A stretch of 64,000 nt of DNA from Streptomyces sp. man185 (GTDB taxonomy: Bacteria > Actinomycetota > Actinomycetes > Streptomycetales > Streptomycetaceae), in contig NTHE01000009.1 of NCBI GenBank assembly GCA_002551355.1, forward strand, positions 1-64,000, read 5' to 3'. The position numbers were made by a program, and so were the translations under genes. The notes below the pieces were generated by a model. That model was not told where the DNA came from. It saw only the letters and a program-made list of their open reading frames with translations, and did not search any database. Shown in pieces: positions 25,079 to 33,525 of the stretch (position 1 is its first letter; every line of letters begins with the position of its first letter).

Positions 25079-25546
25079 ATGATGTCCGCCATGACCTCCC
25101 TCTTCCTCGTGCTCGCCGCGATCGTCACCGGTCTCTACGCGGGCTTCATGCTGACCTTCCTGACCGCGATCATGCCCGGGCTGGCCGACCTGACGGACGA
25201 GCAGTTCACCGCGGCCATGCGCCGCTTCAACGAGAAGGTTCCCGGGCCGGTCTTCCTGGTCCTGTTCCTCGGCGTCGTCGCGCTGCCCGCCGCCGCGTTC
25301 TTCACGGGCCTCGGCGAGCACGACGAGGTGACGGGGCCGGCCATCCTGGTGGCGCTGATCTGCTCGGTGTCCGGTCACCTGATCACCGTGGCCGGGAACA
25401 TCCCGCTCAACAACGCCCTCGCCGCCTCCGAGGGCGGCGACGACAGCGCGGCCCGCGCGGCCTTCGAGTCCCGCTGGAACACGCTCCACCGGGTGCGCAC
25501 AGCGCTCTCGCTGGCGGCGTGCGTGCTGCTGGTCGTCGCGCTGTAG
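25079..25546 (+). CDS. DUF1772 (anthrone oxygenase-like) membrane protein
   Basis: A 155-residue protein with four predicted helices: LFLVLAAIVTGLYAGFMLTF, PVFLVLFLGVVALPAAAFF, AILVALICSVSGHLITVAG and TALSLAACVLLVVAL. The conserved NIPLNNAL segment and the Arg/Trp-containing helix before the last membrane span (FESRWNTLHRVRT) match DUF1772. Some members act in polyketide anthrone oxidation, but there is no polyketide gene here. Start codons at 25079, 25082 and 25091 are all possible; none has a strong ribosome-binding site. Confidence 0.8.
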   Translation: MMSAMTSLFLVLAAIVTGLYAGFMLTFLTAIMPGLADLTDEQFTAAMRRFNEKVPGPVFLVLFLGVVALPAAAFFTGLGEHDEVTGPAILVALICSVSGHLITVAGNIPLNNALAASEGGDDSAARAAFESRWNTLHRVRTALSLAACVLLVVAL

Positions 25547-25624
25547 GGCCGGGCCGCCCGGCCGTTTCCGTCCGGGGCAAGTCCGGGGCGTGTCCGGGGC
25601 GTGTCCGGGGCCCCGAGGGCGGGG

Positions 25625-26197
25625 CTATCGCCCTCCCGCCGCCTCCGCCCGCCCCGGATGGCGGGGGCCGAGCAGCACCACGAGGGCGGCCTTCCCCGGC
25701 ACGGGTCCGCCGACCCGCCACCAGCCGGTCCGCTCGTACAGGCGCAGCGCCGCCTCGGCCCGCGTGGACGTCAGCAGCCAGCACCGGCCGCCCGGAGCAG
25801 GTCCCGTCACCGCGTCCAGCAGCGCCGCGCCCAGCCCCGCACCATGAGCTTCCGGTGCGACCGCCAGCTCGTTCACCTCCAGCGACCCGCACAGCCACGC
25901 CCGGGTCCGCCCGGCCCCGAGAGCCTCGGCGACCTGCCCGTAACTGCGGTCGGCCGGAAAGATCTCCGGTGTGATCCAGGCCGTGGCGAAACCCGTTACC
26001 GTCCCCCCGGCCGTCGCCACCGCCGCCGTGAACCCGGGCCGCAGCGCGTCCCGCGCCAGTCGCTCGGCATAGACGTCGGCCTGCGCCGGATCCTCGTTCC
26101 AGGGCGGGGCCGCGAAGGCGCTCGCGTACACGTCGCGGATGCCGTCGGTGTACGGGATCAGCTCCCCGGGGCCCACGGTTCGCACCTCGGTCGTCAT
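25625..26197 (-). CDS. GNAT family N-acetyltransferase
   Basis: A 190-residue GNAT protein. The acetyl-CoA binding strand and loop are VNELAVAPEAHGAGLGAALLDAV, and the C-terminal ALRLYERTGWW segment is typical. The N-terminal half (EVRTVGPGELIPY, DVYASAFAAPPWNED) resembles small-molecule acetyltransferases of unknown substrate. The ATG at 26197 has GGAGGG 8 nt upstream. It is divergent from the FG-GAP gene. Confidence 0.83.
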   Translation of the reverse strand: MTTEVRTVGPGELIPYTDGIRDVYASAFAAPPWNEDPAQADVYAERLARDALRPGFTAAVATAGGTVTGFATAWITPEIFPADRSYGQVAEALGAGRTRAWLCGSLEVNELAVAPEAHGAGLGAALLDAVTGPAPGGRCWLLTSTRAEAALRLYERTGWWRVGGPVPGKAALVVLLGPRHPGRAEAAGGR

Positions 26198-26423
26198 CGC
26201 ACCGTCCCTCCGCCGTACCCCGGATGTCACCGGCGGATCATCCGCGAACTGCCGGTCCGGGCACAACCCTTCGCCCAGTAGGCCCGTCTGAAGGGGTGCG
26301 AGTGGCCACTCGATCACCCCCATGTCCGTGACAACCGAAGTACGCCGCGGCGCCGAGCAGACAGCGCTTTCCCGCTGTCCGCCCGGCACCCCGGAAACGA
26401 ACGTTCCAGCAGAAGGAGTCCCC

Positions 26424-27890
26424 GTGACATCCCGAGCAATCGGTACCGGTGTGGTCCTGGCCCTCACCCTGGCCACCGCAGTCGTCGCCCTGCCCGCCAC
26501 CGCCCACGCCGCACCGGCCCCCGACCCCCACGGCGCCCGCGCCGACTTCAACGGCGACGGCTTCCCCGACCTGGCGTTCGCCGCGCCGGGCGCGACCGTG
26601 AAGGGAGCCAAGGGCGCCGGATACGTCGGCGTGGCCTACGGCTCCGCCAACGGGGTCAGGGACTCCGCGAAGAGGGTGTTCACCCAGGCCTCGGCGGGCG
26701 TCCCCGGCACCCCGGAGGCCGGTGACGCCTTCGGCGCCGCCGTCACCTCCGCCGACCTCGACCGGGACGGCTACGCGGACCTCGTCGTCGGCTCGCCCGG
26801 CGAGAAGACCGGCGCGGCCGAAGGCGCGGGCGGCGGCGCGACCGTCCTGTGGGGCGGACCGGGCGGTCTGGCCGGCGGGGCGACCCTGCTGACCGGCGAG
26901 GAGTACGACGGCCTCGGGCGCGGGCTCGCCGTCGGCGACTTCAACGGTGACGGCGCGCCCGACCTCCTGGCCGCGGGCGGCGCCGCCCTGCGCACGCTCA
27001 CCGGCCCCTTCACCCGGGACGGCGCGGCGGCCACGACGGGCGAGATCCCGAACCTCGACGACGAGCGCTACCTCGATGTTGCGGCGGGCGACGTGAACGG
27101 CGACGGGCGCGACGACCTCGCCGTCCTGGTCAACGACGGCGACGAGTTCGACGCCCGGCGCATCCACATCGGCCTCGGCTCGGCGGCCGGGCTCGGCCAG
27201 GAGCTCACCAGCGTCAAGGGGAAGGACGGTTACTCCCTGGAGGGTGGCGAACACCTCGCCGTCGGCAACGTGAACAACGACAAGTACGCCGACCTCGCCG
27301 TCGGCCGGGCCATCGACGGCTACGACAGCGACCTGGACCTGCCGCTCGCCAAGGGCGGGATGCTCACTTACGTACCGGGCAGCGCGAGCGGACCGCAGGG
27401 CACCAAGGCCGTCGTACTCAACCAGGACTCGGCCGGCGTCCCCGGGGCCGCCGAGCACAGCGACAACTTCGGCGCGTCCGTGTCCATCGGGGACACCGAT
27501 GGCGACGGCTACGGCGAGATCGCGGTGGGCGTCCCCGGCGAGGACCAGGGCACGGTCCAGAACGCGGGCGGCACGGTCGTCCTTCCCGGCACCGCCGCCG
27601 GCCCCACGGGCAAGGGCAGTTACGGCTTCAACCAGGGCACCCCGGATGTCGTCGGGGCCGTGGAGAGGAACGACCGCTTCGGCGGCGCGGTGTCCCTGCG
27701 CGACCTGAACGGCGACGGCCGCACCGAACTGGCCGTGGGGGCGCCGGGCGAGAACGCGGACGAGGGCTCCCTGTGGGTGTTCCCGGCCGCCGCCTCCGGC
27801 CTCGCGGCCAAGGGCTCGTTCAGCTTCGGCCACGGGACGCTCGGCACGGTGGCCGCGAAGGCGGAACTGGGCAGCGGCTTCAACCGCTGA
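26424..27890 (+). CDS. Secreted FG-GAP repeat (integrin alpha-like) protein
   Basis: A 488-residue exported protein. The Sec signal (VVLALTLATAVVALPATAHA) is cleaved near residue 30. It then has seven FG-GAP blades, each with a calcium-loop pattern: DFNGDGFPD, DLDRDGYAD, DFNGDGAPD, DVNGDGRDD, NVNNDKYAD, DTDGDGYGE and DLNGDGRTE. Seven blades make a complete beta-propeller, the fold of the integrin alpha head. The fifth loop lacks some canonical acidic residues. The GTG at 26424 follows GAAGGAG; longer upstream readings are unlikely. Role probably surface adhesion or ligand binding; no partner is evident. A strong bidirectional terminator follows. Confidence 0.9.
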   Translation: MTSRAIGTGVVLALTLATAVVALPATAHAAPAPDPHGARADFNGDGFPDLAFAAPGATVKGAKGAGYVGVAYGSANGVRDSAKRVFTQASAGVPGTPEAGDAFGAAVTSADLDRDGYADLVVGSPGEKTGAAEGAGGGATVLWGGPGGLAGGATLLTGEEYDGLGRGLAVGDFNGDGAPDLLAAGGAALRTLTGPFTRDGAAATTGEIPNLDDERYLDVAAGDVNGDGRDDLAVLVNDGDEFDARRIHIGLGSAAGLGQELTSVKGKDGYSLEGGEHLAVGNVNNDKYADLAVGRAIDGYDSDLDLPLAKGGMLTYVPGSASGPQGTKAVVLNQDSAGVPGAAEHSDNFGASVSIGDTDGDGYGEIAVGVPGEDQGTVQNAGGTVVLPGTAAGPTGKGSYGFNQGTPDVVGAVERNDRFGGAVSLRDLNGDGRTELAVGAPGENADEGSLWVFPAAASGLAAKGSFSFGHGTLGTVAAKAELGSGFNR

Positions 27891-27905
27891 CCCGGGGCGC
27901 GGAGG

Positions 27906-27945
27906 CCCGGCTCTCCCCTTCCCGCGCAGGAAGGGGAGAGCCGGG
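27906..27945. terminator. Bidirectional terminator, 17-bp perfect stem
   Basis: 27906-27922 pairs perfectly with 27929-27945 around a 6-nt loop. It lies between the convergent FG-GAP and amidase genes and serves both strands. Confidence 0.88.
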
Positions 27946-27957
27946 CGCCCTCGTCCG

Positions 27958-28833
27958 TCACACGTTGGGCACCTTGAGCCGGTCCCAACTGCTCTTCCCG
28001 GGAATGCCGTCCGCGTCTCCTCCCGAGTAGCCCAGCTTGCGCTGCCAGGCGGCGTACGACTTCCGGTCGGCCTCGGACCAGGCCGGCCCTGGGCCCACCG
28101 TGTACCGGCCGCAGCCCTCGGACACCAGGCGCCTGCCCATCGCCGTGACGATCGCGCTGTTACGGCCGACCTTGAAGAACGCGGACCCGGGGAACGGCTC
28201 GTACCTCGGCTTCGGCGGCGGCTCGGACGGGCCGTCCGGGGAGCCCCCCAGCCGCTTGCCGATCCGCGTGCGCATCGAGTTCATGGTGAAGCCGCGCGGA
28301 TCGATCTTGCCCGGCTGCCACTCCAGGTGCCCGATCACGGAGCGCTGCGACCAGCCGTGCGCCCGGCAGACGGCAGCTGCGGCCCGCTCGATCGCCAGCA
28401 ACTGGGCTGACGGCCAAGGGTCCTTGCCGTCCCCGAGATTGACGCACTCGAAGCCGTAGAAGTGCCGGTTGCCGTCGGTGTTGGCCTCGTTGTCCGGGGG
28501 CAGCGCCTTCTCCGCGACGACGGCACGCAGCACGTCGTCGTCGCCGAGCCCGGCGTGGTTGGCCCGCCCGTTCCCCACGAGGTGGACGGTCCCGTCCTTG
28601 GCGATGACCCCGTGGCAGAGCGGCCCGGGCAGGGCGGAGTGACCGTTGTAGCAGAGCTCGACCGAGGACGCGGTGCCCGAGGTGACGGTGTGGTGGATCA
28701 TCACCCCGTGCGTCGGACCCCAAGGACCTTTGTGGTTACGGTTGTTGGTACGCCAGCTCCGGTGCTCGACGACGTGGAGGCCTTCGTCGCGGAGGGCTTT
28801 GAGCAGCTTGTCGGCGGACAGCGGCGTCGCCAT
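27958..28833 (-). CDS. N-acetylmuramoyl-L-alanine amidase, endolysin-like
   Basis: A 291-residue peptidoglycan hydrolase. The amidase_2/PGRP domain covers about residues 20-185, with zinc ligands in VMIHHTVTSG (H47/H48) and VIGHLEWQPGKIDP. After a Pro/Ser linker, the C-terminal 85 residues (VGRNSAIVTAMGRRLVSEGC through DADGIPGKSSWDRL) match the cell-wall binding module found on actinophage endolysins. There is no obvious signal peptide. The ATG at 28833 has AAAGGAG upstream. No holin or other phage gene adjoins it, so it is a chromosomal homolog, perhaps phage-derived. Confidence 0.87.
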   Translation of the reverse strand: MATPLSADKLLKALRDEGLHVVEHRSWRTNNRNHKGPWGPTHGVMIHHTVTSGTASSVELCYNGHSALPGPLCHGVIAKDGTVHLVGNGRANHAGLGDDDVLRAVVAEKALPPDNEANTDGNRHFYGFECVNLGDGKDPWPSAQLLAIERAAAAVCRAHGWSQRSVIGHLEWQPGKIDPRGFTMNSMRTRIGKRLGGSPDGPSEPPPKPRYEPFPGSAFFKVGRNSAIVTAMGRRLVSEGCGRYTVGPGPAWSEADRKSYAAWQRKLGYSGGDADGIPGKSSWDRLKVPNV

Positions 28834-29185
28834 CGCGGCGCTCCTTTCCCTGATGGTGCGTAGTTCACGCAGGCGCTTCGGTGTGCGTGCGGCGGGACCG
28901 GGGTGGACGGACGGCGGCACCAGAGCCGCGGATGGCCCGCCGGGTGACGGGGCGGGGCGGGGGGCCGGTCCCGCGGAGGGGATTCCGCCTTTCGGAGCCC
29001 ACCTGATCGATTTGCCCGCTCCCATGCCCTGACGAACGTCCCGCCGGGCGGAAGGTTTCACCGCACCCGAACTCCCGTCCGGGTATGTCCGAACTCCCGC
29101 TCGAAGTCCACGGGCGTCGGATGCGTCGGGCTACTCCCGCTGTCGTATGCGGCCGGACGTTCCCCCTCCTACCGTGAGGGGGGTG
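28834..29185. other. Intergenic region between amidase and kinase genes
   Basis: These 352 bp separate divergent genes and must hold both promoters. I see no convincing -35/-10 pairs, repeats or small genes. The open minus frame that continues upstream of the amidase start lacks conserved sequence. Confidence 0.6.
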
Positions 29186-30363
29186 ATGACCTTCGACCGC
29201 CCGGCCGCCCGGGTGCGCGCCCTGCCGCCGATCGTCGCGGATCTGCTGGTGGTGGCGGTGGTGGGGGCGTTCACCACCGCCGACGCGGCCGTCAACGAGC
29301 CCGGCTACCGGCAGGCCGACGCGCTGACCTGGGCCCTCCTCGTGGTCTCGCTGGCGGCGCTCGCCTGCCGCCGCCGTTGGCCCGTTCCGGTGGTCTGCGT
29401 GACCGGGGCGGCCTGCGCCGGGTGGGCGCTGCACGGGCACATCGGCGAGCTGCTCAACCTCCCGGTGATCGTCGCGCTGTACACGGTCGCGGTGCTGGGC
29501 GACCGCCGGCGCACCCTGTGGACCGGGGCGATCGCCGCGACGGTCTCGGGCCTCGTGGCGCTGAAGGTCGGCCGGGACGTGGTCAACCCGCAGGGGCTGC
29601 CCGTCCTGGAGATGGTCTGGCCGCTCGTCCCGCTGCTCCTGGGCGAGGTGGTGCGGACCCGCCGGGAGCTGCTGGCGGAGTACGCGGCGCGCGCCGCACG
29701 GGCCGAGGAGGACCGCGAGCGGGAGGCCGCCCGCCGGGTCCGCCAGGAGCGGGTGCGGGTCGCCCGGGAGATCCACGACATCCTCGCGCACACGGTGAGC
29801 GCCATGACCGTGCAGGCCGGGGTGGCCCTCGACGCGCTGGACGCCGCCCCGGAGGTGTCGCGGCAGGCGATGACCCAGGTCCGCGCCTCCGGCAAGGAAG
29901 CCGTACGGGAACTGCGCGCCACGCTGTCCGTGCTGCGCGCGGCGGAGTCCACGGCGCCGGCCCCCGCCTCGACCAGCTGGACGAACTGGTCGCGGGGGTC
30001 GAGGCGGGCGGGGTGCGGGTCAGCCTGCGGCGGGACACGGGGGACGCCGCCCTCCCCGCGGTCGTCGAGGCCACGGCGTACCGGATCGTGCAGGAGGCGC
30101 TGACCAACGTGGTGAAGCACTCCGCGGCGCGGCACGCCGCCGTGTCGGTCACCTGCGACGCCACCCGGCTGACCGTCGAGGTCGTGGACGAGGGCCCGCC
30201 GGTGCCGCCGCCCGCCGCCGCCCCGCCCACCGAGCGGGGCTTCGGCCTGATCGGCATACGGGAGCGGGCGGTCGCGGTGGGCGGCGGCGTCCGTTACGGT
30301 CCGGAGCCGGGCGGCGGATTCCGCGTCAGCGCCGAACTGCCGACCGAGGGAGCGACGCCGTGA
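29186..30363 (+). pseudogene. Sensor histidine kinase interrupted by a frameshift
   Basis: The 5' part (29186 to about 29965) encodes four or five membrane helices, a coiled linker, the phospho-acceptor histidine in VAREIHDILAHTVS and the dimerisation helix ending LRAAESTAPAP. The 3' part continues in another frame with RLDQLDELVAGVEAGG, the N box EALTNVVKHSA and the G box GFGLIGIRERA, ending as a normal kinase. The switch falls at a run of five C (29961-29965); adding one C would join the parts as APAPRLDQLDEL. This is either a real one-base deletion or a sequencing error in the homopolymer. The downstream regulator overlaps the stop (GTGA). Confidence 0.8.
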
Positions 30364-31070
30364 CCGAGCAGCGGGCGGACCGTGGGGCGAGAACGACGCC
30401 CGCGCCCGTACGGGTGGTCCTCGCCGACGACCAGACCGTCGTACGGGCCGGATTCCGGGCCCTGCTCGACCTCACCGACGACTTGGTCGTCGTCGCGGAG
30501 GCCGCCGACGGGGCGCGGGCCGTCGAGGCGGTCCGGACGACCCGCCCGGACGTCGTGCTGATGGACATCCGGATGCCCGGAGTCGACGGCCTGGAGGCCA
30601 CTCGCCGCATCGCCGCGGACCGCTCCCTCGACCGGGTCCGCGTGGTCATGCTCACCACGTACCAGGTCGACGCGTACGTCTTCGAGGCACTCCGGCACGG
30701 CGCGGCGGGCTTCCTGCTCAAGGACATCGAGCCGGAGGACCTGCGCACCGCGATCCGCACGGTCGCGGCGGGCCGGAGCCTGCTCGCCCCCGCCGTCACC
30801 CGCCAGGTGATCGAGGAGTTCGCCCGGCTGAAGGCCCCCGAGGCGGCGGGCGCCGAACGGCTCGCCGTGCTCACCGCCCGGGAGCGCGAGGTGATGGCAC
30901 TGGTCGCCGCCGGACGGTCCAACGACGAGATCGGCAAGGAACTGATCATGAGCCCGCTGACCGCGAAGACCCATGTCAGCCGGACCATGACGAAACTGGG
31001 CGCCCGCGACCGGGCCCAGCTGGTGGTCCTCGCCTACGAGACGGGCCTGGTCCGGGCCGGGGACCGCTGA
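30360..31070 (+). CDS. NarL/FixJ-family response regulator
   Basis: A 236-residue regulator partnering the frameshifted kinase. The receiver has VVLADDQTVV, the phospho-acceptor in VLMDIRMPGVDG, MLTTYQ and the conserved lysine in FLLKDIE; the LuxR-type HTH is VLTAREREVMALVAAGRSNDEIG to HVSRTMTKLGARDR. The GTG start overlaps the kinase TGA. Such pairs in Streptomyces often control an adjacent ABC exporter; here only a remnant of an ATPase gene follows, so the regulator may have lost its target. Confidence 0.92.
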   Translation: MTEQRADRGARTTPAPVRVVLADDQTVVRAGFRALLDLTDDLVVVAEAADGARAVEAVRTTRPDVVLMDIRMPGVDGLEATRRIAADRSLDRVRVVMLTTYQVDAYVFEALRHGAAGFLLKDIEPEDLRTAIRTVAAGRSLLAPAVTRQVIEEFARLKAPEAAGAERLAVLTAREREVMALVAAGRSNDEIGKELIMSPLTAKTHVSRTMTKLGARDRAQLVVLAYETGLVRAGDR

Positions 31071-31075
31071 CCGTT

Positions 31076-31109
31076 CTCCGGTGGAAGCAGGAAACGGCCC
31101 CCACCGGAG
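31076..31109 (+). terminator. Terminator-like hairpin after the response regulator
   Basis: A 9-bp stem (31076-31084 with 31101-31109) with a 16-nt loop, 6 bp past the stop. There is no T-run. Confidence 0.5.
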
Positions 31110-31172
31110 GATTCGCGGCGGACCGCCGTCGACCGGCTGTCGTTCACCGTCAGGCCCGGCCGGGTGACCGGC
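31101..31172 (+). pseudogene. Remnant of an ABC transporter ATPase N-terminus
   Basis: In one plus frame the segment translates to TAVDRLSFTVRPGRVTG (31122-31172), the standard strand and turn that precede Walker A in drug-type ABC ATPases (usually continuing GFLGPNGAGK). Here the frame continues as PRGTGRAAGYA with no P-loop, and no start codon precedes it. It is probably the stub of an exporter gene once controlled by the two-component genes upstream. The remaining sequence to 31450 shows nothing I can identify. Confidence 0.5.
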
Positions 31173-31454
31173 CCCCGGGGTACCGGCCGGGCCGCCGGGT
31201 ACGCCCTTGGTGGTGGGTCCTGCCGTCGGCGAGGGTGCGCGGGCGGGCGTGCGGCCGGGCATGCGAGAGGGCGCTCTCCCGCCTCGGGGGGCGAGGGGCG
31301 GCCGAGAATCGCCGGGAAGCGGACACCGGGGTGCGGGACTGGCGCCGGATCGTCCCCGGAAGCCGCAGGGGGGTCGGCCGGGCGCTTACGCCGCCACGAC
31401 GCCGCGCTCGCTAGCGTGCCCCTGGACGACGAGCTCGGCCGACGAACCCGGCAG

Positions 31455-31481
31455 ACGAAAGGCCCTCCGATGTGGAGGGCC
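31455..31481 (-). terminator. Terminator of the tRNA-Arg transcript
   Basis: On the minus strand an 8-bp perfect stem (31481-31474 with 31468-31461), 5-nt loop, followed by TTTCGTC. It lies 19 bp past the tRNA 3' end. Confidence 0.75.
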
Positions 31482-31499
31482 TCACGGTCGTACGGTCGG

Positions 31500-31575
31500 T
31501 GGCGCCCCCGGCAGGACTCGAACCTGCGGCCAAGCGCTTAGAAGGCGCCTGCTCTATCCACTGAGCTACGGGGGC
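31500..31575 (-). tRNA. tRNA-Arg (anticodon UCU)
   Basis: A full cloverleaf on the minus strand: acceptor GCCCCCG pairing with CGGGGGC, D arm with TAGCTCAGTGGATAGAGCA, anticodon loop CTTCTAA (anticodon UCU, reading AGA), and T arm GGTTCGAGTCC. The discriminator is G, and CCA appears encoded (31502-31500). AGA is a rare codon in high-GC genomes. Confidence 0.95.
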
Positions 31576-31642
31576 CGGGAGTCCTGATCGGTGGTTCCGT
31601 GGCCGTGCCGGGACAAGGATAGGGCTCCGATCCCCTGGACCC

Positions 31643-31726
31643 GGTTGCTTCACCTGCGTGGCACGATGTGGAGGTTCGGTGAAGCGAACCGATAATCGCA
31701 GGTAGGTGCGATTCCTGCACCGCTTT
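31643..31726 (+). other. Candidate structured RNA with mutually exclusive hairpins
   Basis: In 84 bases there are several perfect stems: 31673-31678 with 31685-31690 (6 bp), which competes with 31647-31654 pairing to 31678-31685 (8 bp); and 31694-31700 with 31707-31713 (7 bp), which competes with 31705-31709 pairing to 31717-31721 (5 bp). The last is followed by GCTTTT. The alternating pattern is that of an attenuator or riboregulator read on the plus strand, towards the GTPase genes. No known RNA family is recognised. Confidence 0.35.
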
Positions 31727-31782
31727 TCGCTCCCCTCGCGCCGGGTGTTGTGCACTCGTTATGCCCCCGTCCCACTCGTCCC

Positions 31783-31836
31783 CTCTGTCCTGACTCTGTC
31801 CAGAGGGTGGAACCGCCGCGCAGAGGGGTCTATACG
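31783..31836 (+). promoter_or_regulatory. Possible promoter and repeats upstream of the GTPase operon
   Basis: CTCTGTCC occurs at 31783-31790 and 31794-31801, and the second copy is part of the palindrome CTCTG-TC-CAGAG (31794-31805). A -10-like TATACG at 31831-31836 lies 17 bp after TGGAAC (31808-31813). An A-rich stretch follows, unusual in this GC-rich window. The promoter assignment is weak. Confidence 0.3.
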
Positions 31837-31881
31837 CTTCAAAAAGGCTCCAAAATTGGGCATTCTTCGCATGTGGTGACC

Positions 31882-33525
31882 ATGGACGTACGGCCTCAGC
31901 TCATCGACGCACTTTCCGCCCTGCGCGACCGTGTCGCCGCCGTGCGTCTCCCACTGCCCCTGCCGGGGGCCGAACGCGCCCGGCAGACCAGGGTCGAACT
32001 CCTCGCCCAGCTCGACGACTACCTCCTGCCACGCCTCAAGGACCCCGAGGCGCCTCTGCTCGCCGTGATCGGAGGATCCACCGGAGCCGGGAAGTCCACC
32101 CTGGTCAACTCGCTGGTGGGGTGCCGGGTCAGCGAGGCCGGGGTGCTGCGGCCCACCACCCGGACCCCGGTGCTGGTCTGCCACCCGGACGACCACCACT
32201 GGTTCGCCGGCGTACGGGTGCTGCCGCAGCTCACCCGGATCTGGCTGCCGCCGGGGCAGACGCCCGACCCGGACGGGCTCGACGACCTCGCCGCACGCGG
32301 GGAGGACGGGGAGACCGCCCTGCGGGTGGAGACCGCGCTCAGCCTGCCCCGCGGACTCGCGATCCTGGACGCCCCCGACATCGACTCGCTCGTCGTCCGC
32401 AACCGCGTCCTCGCCGCCGAACTCGTCTGCGCAGCCGACGTCTGGGTGATGGTCACCACCGCCTCGCGCTACGCCGACGCAGTGCCCTGGCATCTGCTGC
32501 GTGCCGCGAAGGAGTACGACGCCGCCCTCGTCACCGTCCTCGACCGGGTGCCCCACCAGGTGATCGCCGAGGTGTCCCGGCAGTACGCGGCGCTGTTGAC
32601 CCGGGCCGGACTCGGTGACGTACCCCGGTTCACCATCCCGGAGCTGCCCGAGTCCACGGGCGGCGGCAGCGGGCTGCTGCCCACCAGTGCCGTCGCCCCG
32701 CTGCGCGCCTGGCTCACCCACCGCGCCCAGGACCCCGCCGCCCGGCAGCAGGCGGTGGGGCGCACCGCCTCCGGCGTCATCGAGTCGCTCAACGTACGGA
32801 TGCCCGCACTGGCCTCCGCCGTCGCCGCCCAGTACGCCGCCTCCGTACGGCTGACCGGGGTGGTCGAGGAGGCGTACGGCAAGGAGGCCGCCCGGATCCG
32901 CCGCCGTCTGGGGAGCGGAGCGGTGCTCTCCGGGGACGCGCGGACCCGGTGGCGCGGCTACCCGCTCTACAGCACGCCCGAGGAACTCCTCGAAGCCCTC
33001 GTCGACAGCCTGGTGGCCCTGCTCCAGTGCTCGGTCTCCGCCGCCGACGAACAGATCCGCACCCAGTGGCGCCGCGAGCCCGCCGGCGCGCTGTTCCGGT
33101 TCGAGGACGCCGGGCGGGAGGCCGGGGGCTGGGGGTCCGCCGAGGACGTCGAGGGGCGGATCGCCGTCGCCGTACGCCGGTGGCGGCGGGTCCTGGAGGA
33201 GCTGGCAGAGGAGGAGGTGCGCCAGCTCGACCGCAGCGTCGCGCCCGCTCCCGAGACCGTCGCCGCACTGCTCGCGGCCGCCCTCCTCGGCGGGCGACGC
33301 GCCCGGGCGGCGGGGGAGCAGCTCGCCGAACGCATCGGCGCCCAGGGCGCGCTGCGCCTCCGTGACAAGGGCGGGGAGCTGCTGACGGCCTACCTCGACC
33401 AGGTCCTCGCCGGCGAACGCGAACGCCGCCTCGCCCCGCTCGACGCGCTCGACGTCACCCCCGAACCCCAGGCCGAACTGATCGCCGCGCTTTCCGTACT
33501 GCAGAAGGAGAGGTGGCAGCGATGA
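31882..33525 (+). CDS. dynA: Dynamin-like GTPase, DynA candidate
   Basis: A 547-residue large GTPase of the dynamin superfamily. The P-loop is [10 protein letters not shown] (about residues 64-73), switch I contains PTTRTP, G3 is ILDAPDID and a G4-like element is TVLDRVPH. The remainder is helical (for example [15 protein letters not shown] and [13 protein letters not shown]), as expected for a stalk. The ATG at 31882 begins [15 protein letters not shown] codons at 31873 and 31876 are alternatives. It overlaps the second GTPase by ATGA and precedes ssbB, the arrangement of the Streptomyces dynA-dynB operon, whose products stabilise FtsZ rings at sporulation septa. The A/B assignment is by gene order. 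Confidence 0.78.
   Translation: MDVRPQLIDALSALRDRVAAVRLPLPLPGAERARQTRVELLAQLDDYLLPRLKDPEAPLLAVIGGSTGAGKSTLVNSLVGCRVSEAGVLRPTTRTPVLVCHPDDHHWFAGVRVLPQLTRIWLPPGQTPDPDGLDDLAARGEDGETALRVETALSLPRGLAILDAPDIDSLVVRNRVLAAELVCAADVWVMVTTASRYADAVPWHLLRAAKEYDAALVTVLDRVPHQVIAEVSRQYAALLTRAGLGDVPRFTIPELPESTGGGSGLLPTSAVAPLRAWLTHRAQDPAARQQAVGRTASGVIESLNVRMPALASAVAAQYAASVRLTGVVEEAYGKEAARIRRRLGSGAVLSGDARTRWRGYPLYSTPEELLEALVDSLVALLQCSVSAADEQIRTQWRREPAGALFRFEDAGREAGGWGSAEDVEGRIAVAVRRWRRVLEELAEEEVRQLDRSVAPAPETVAALLAAALLGGRRARAAGEQLAERIGAQGALRLRDKGGELLTAYLDQVLAGERERRLAPLDALDVTPEPQAELIAALSVLQKERWQR

Noticed and set aside
29961..29965. Programmed -1 frameshift in the histidine kinase
   Set aside because: There is no canonical slippery heptamer in frame and no clear downstream stimulatory structure; a one-base deletion or sequencing error is simpler.
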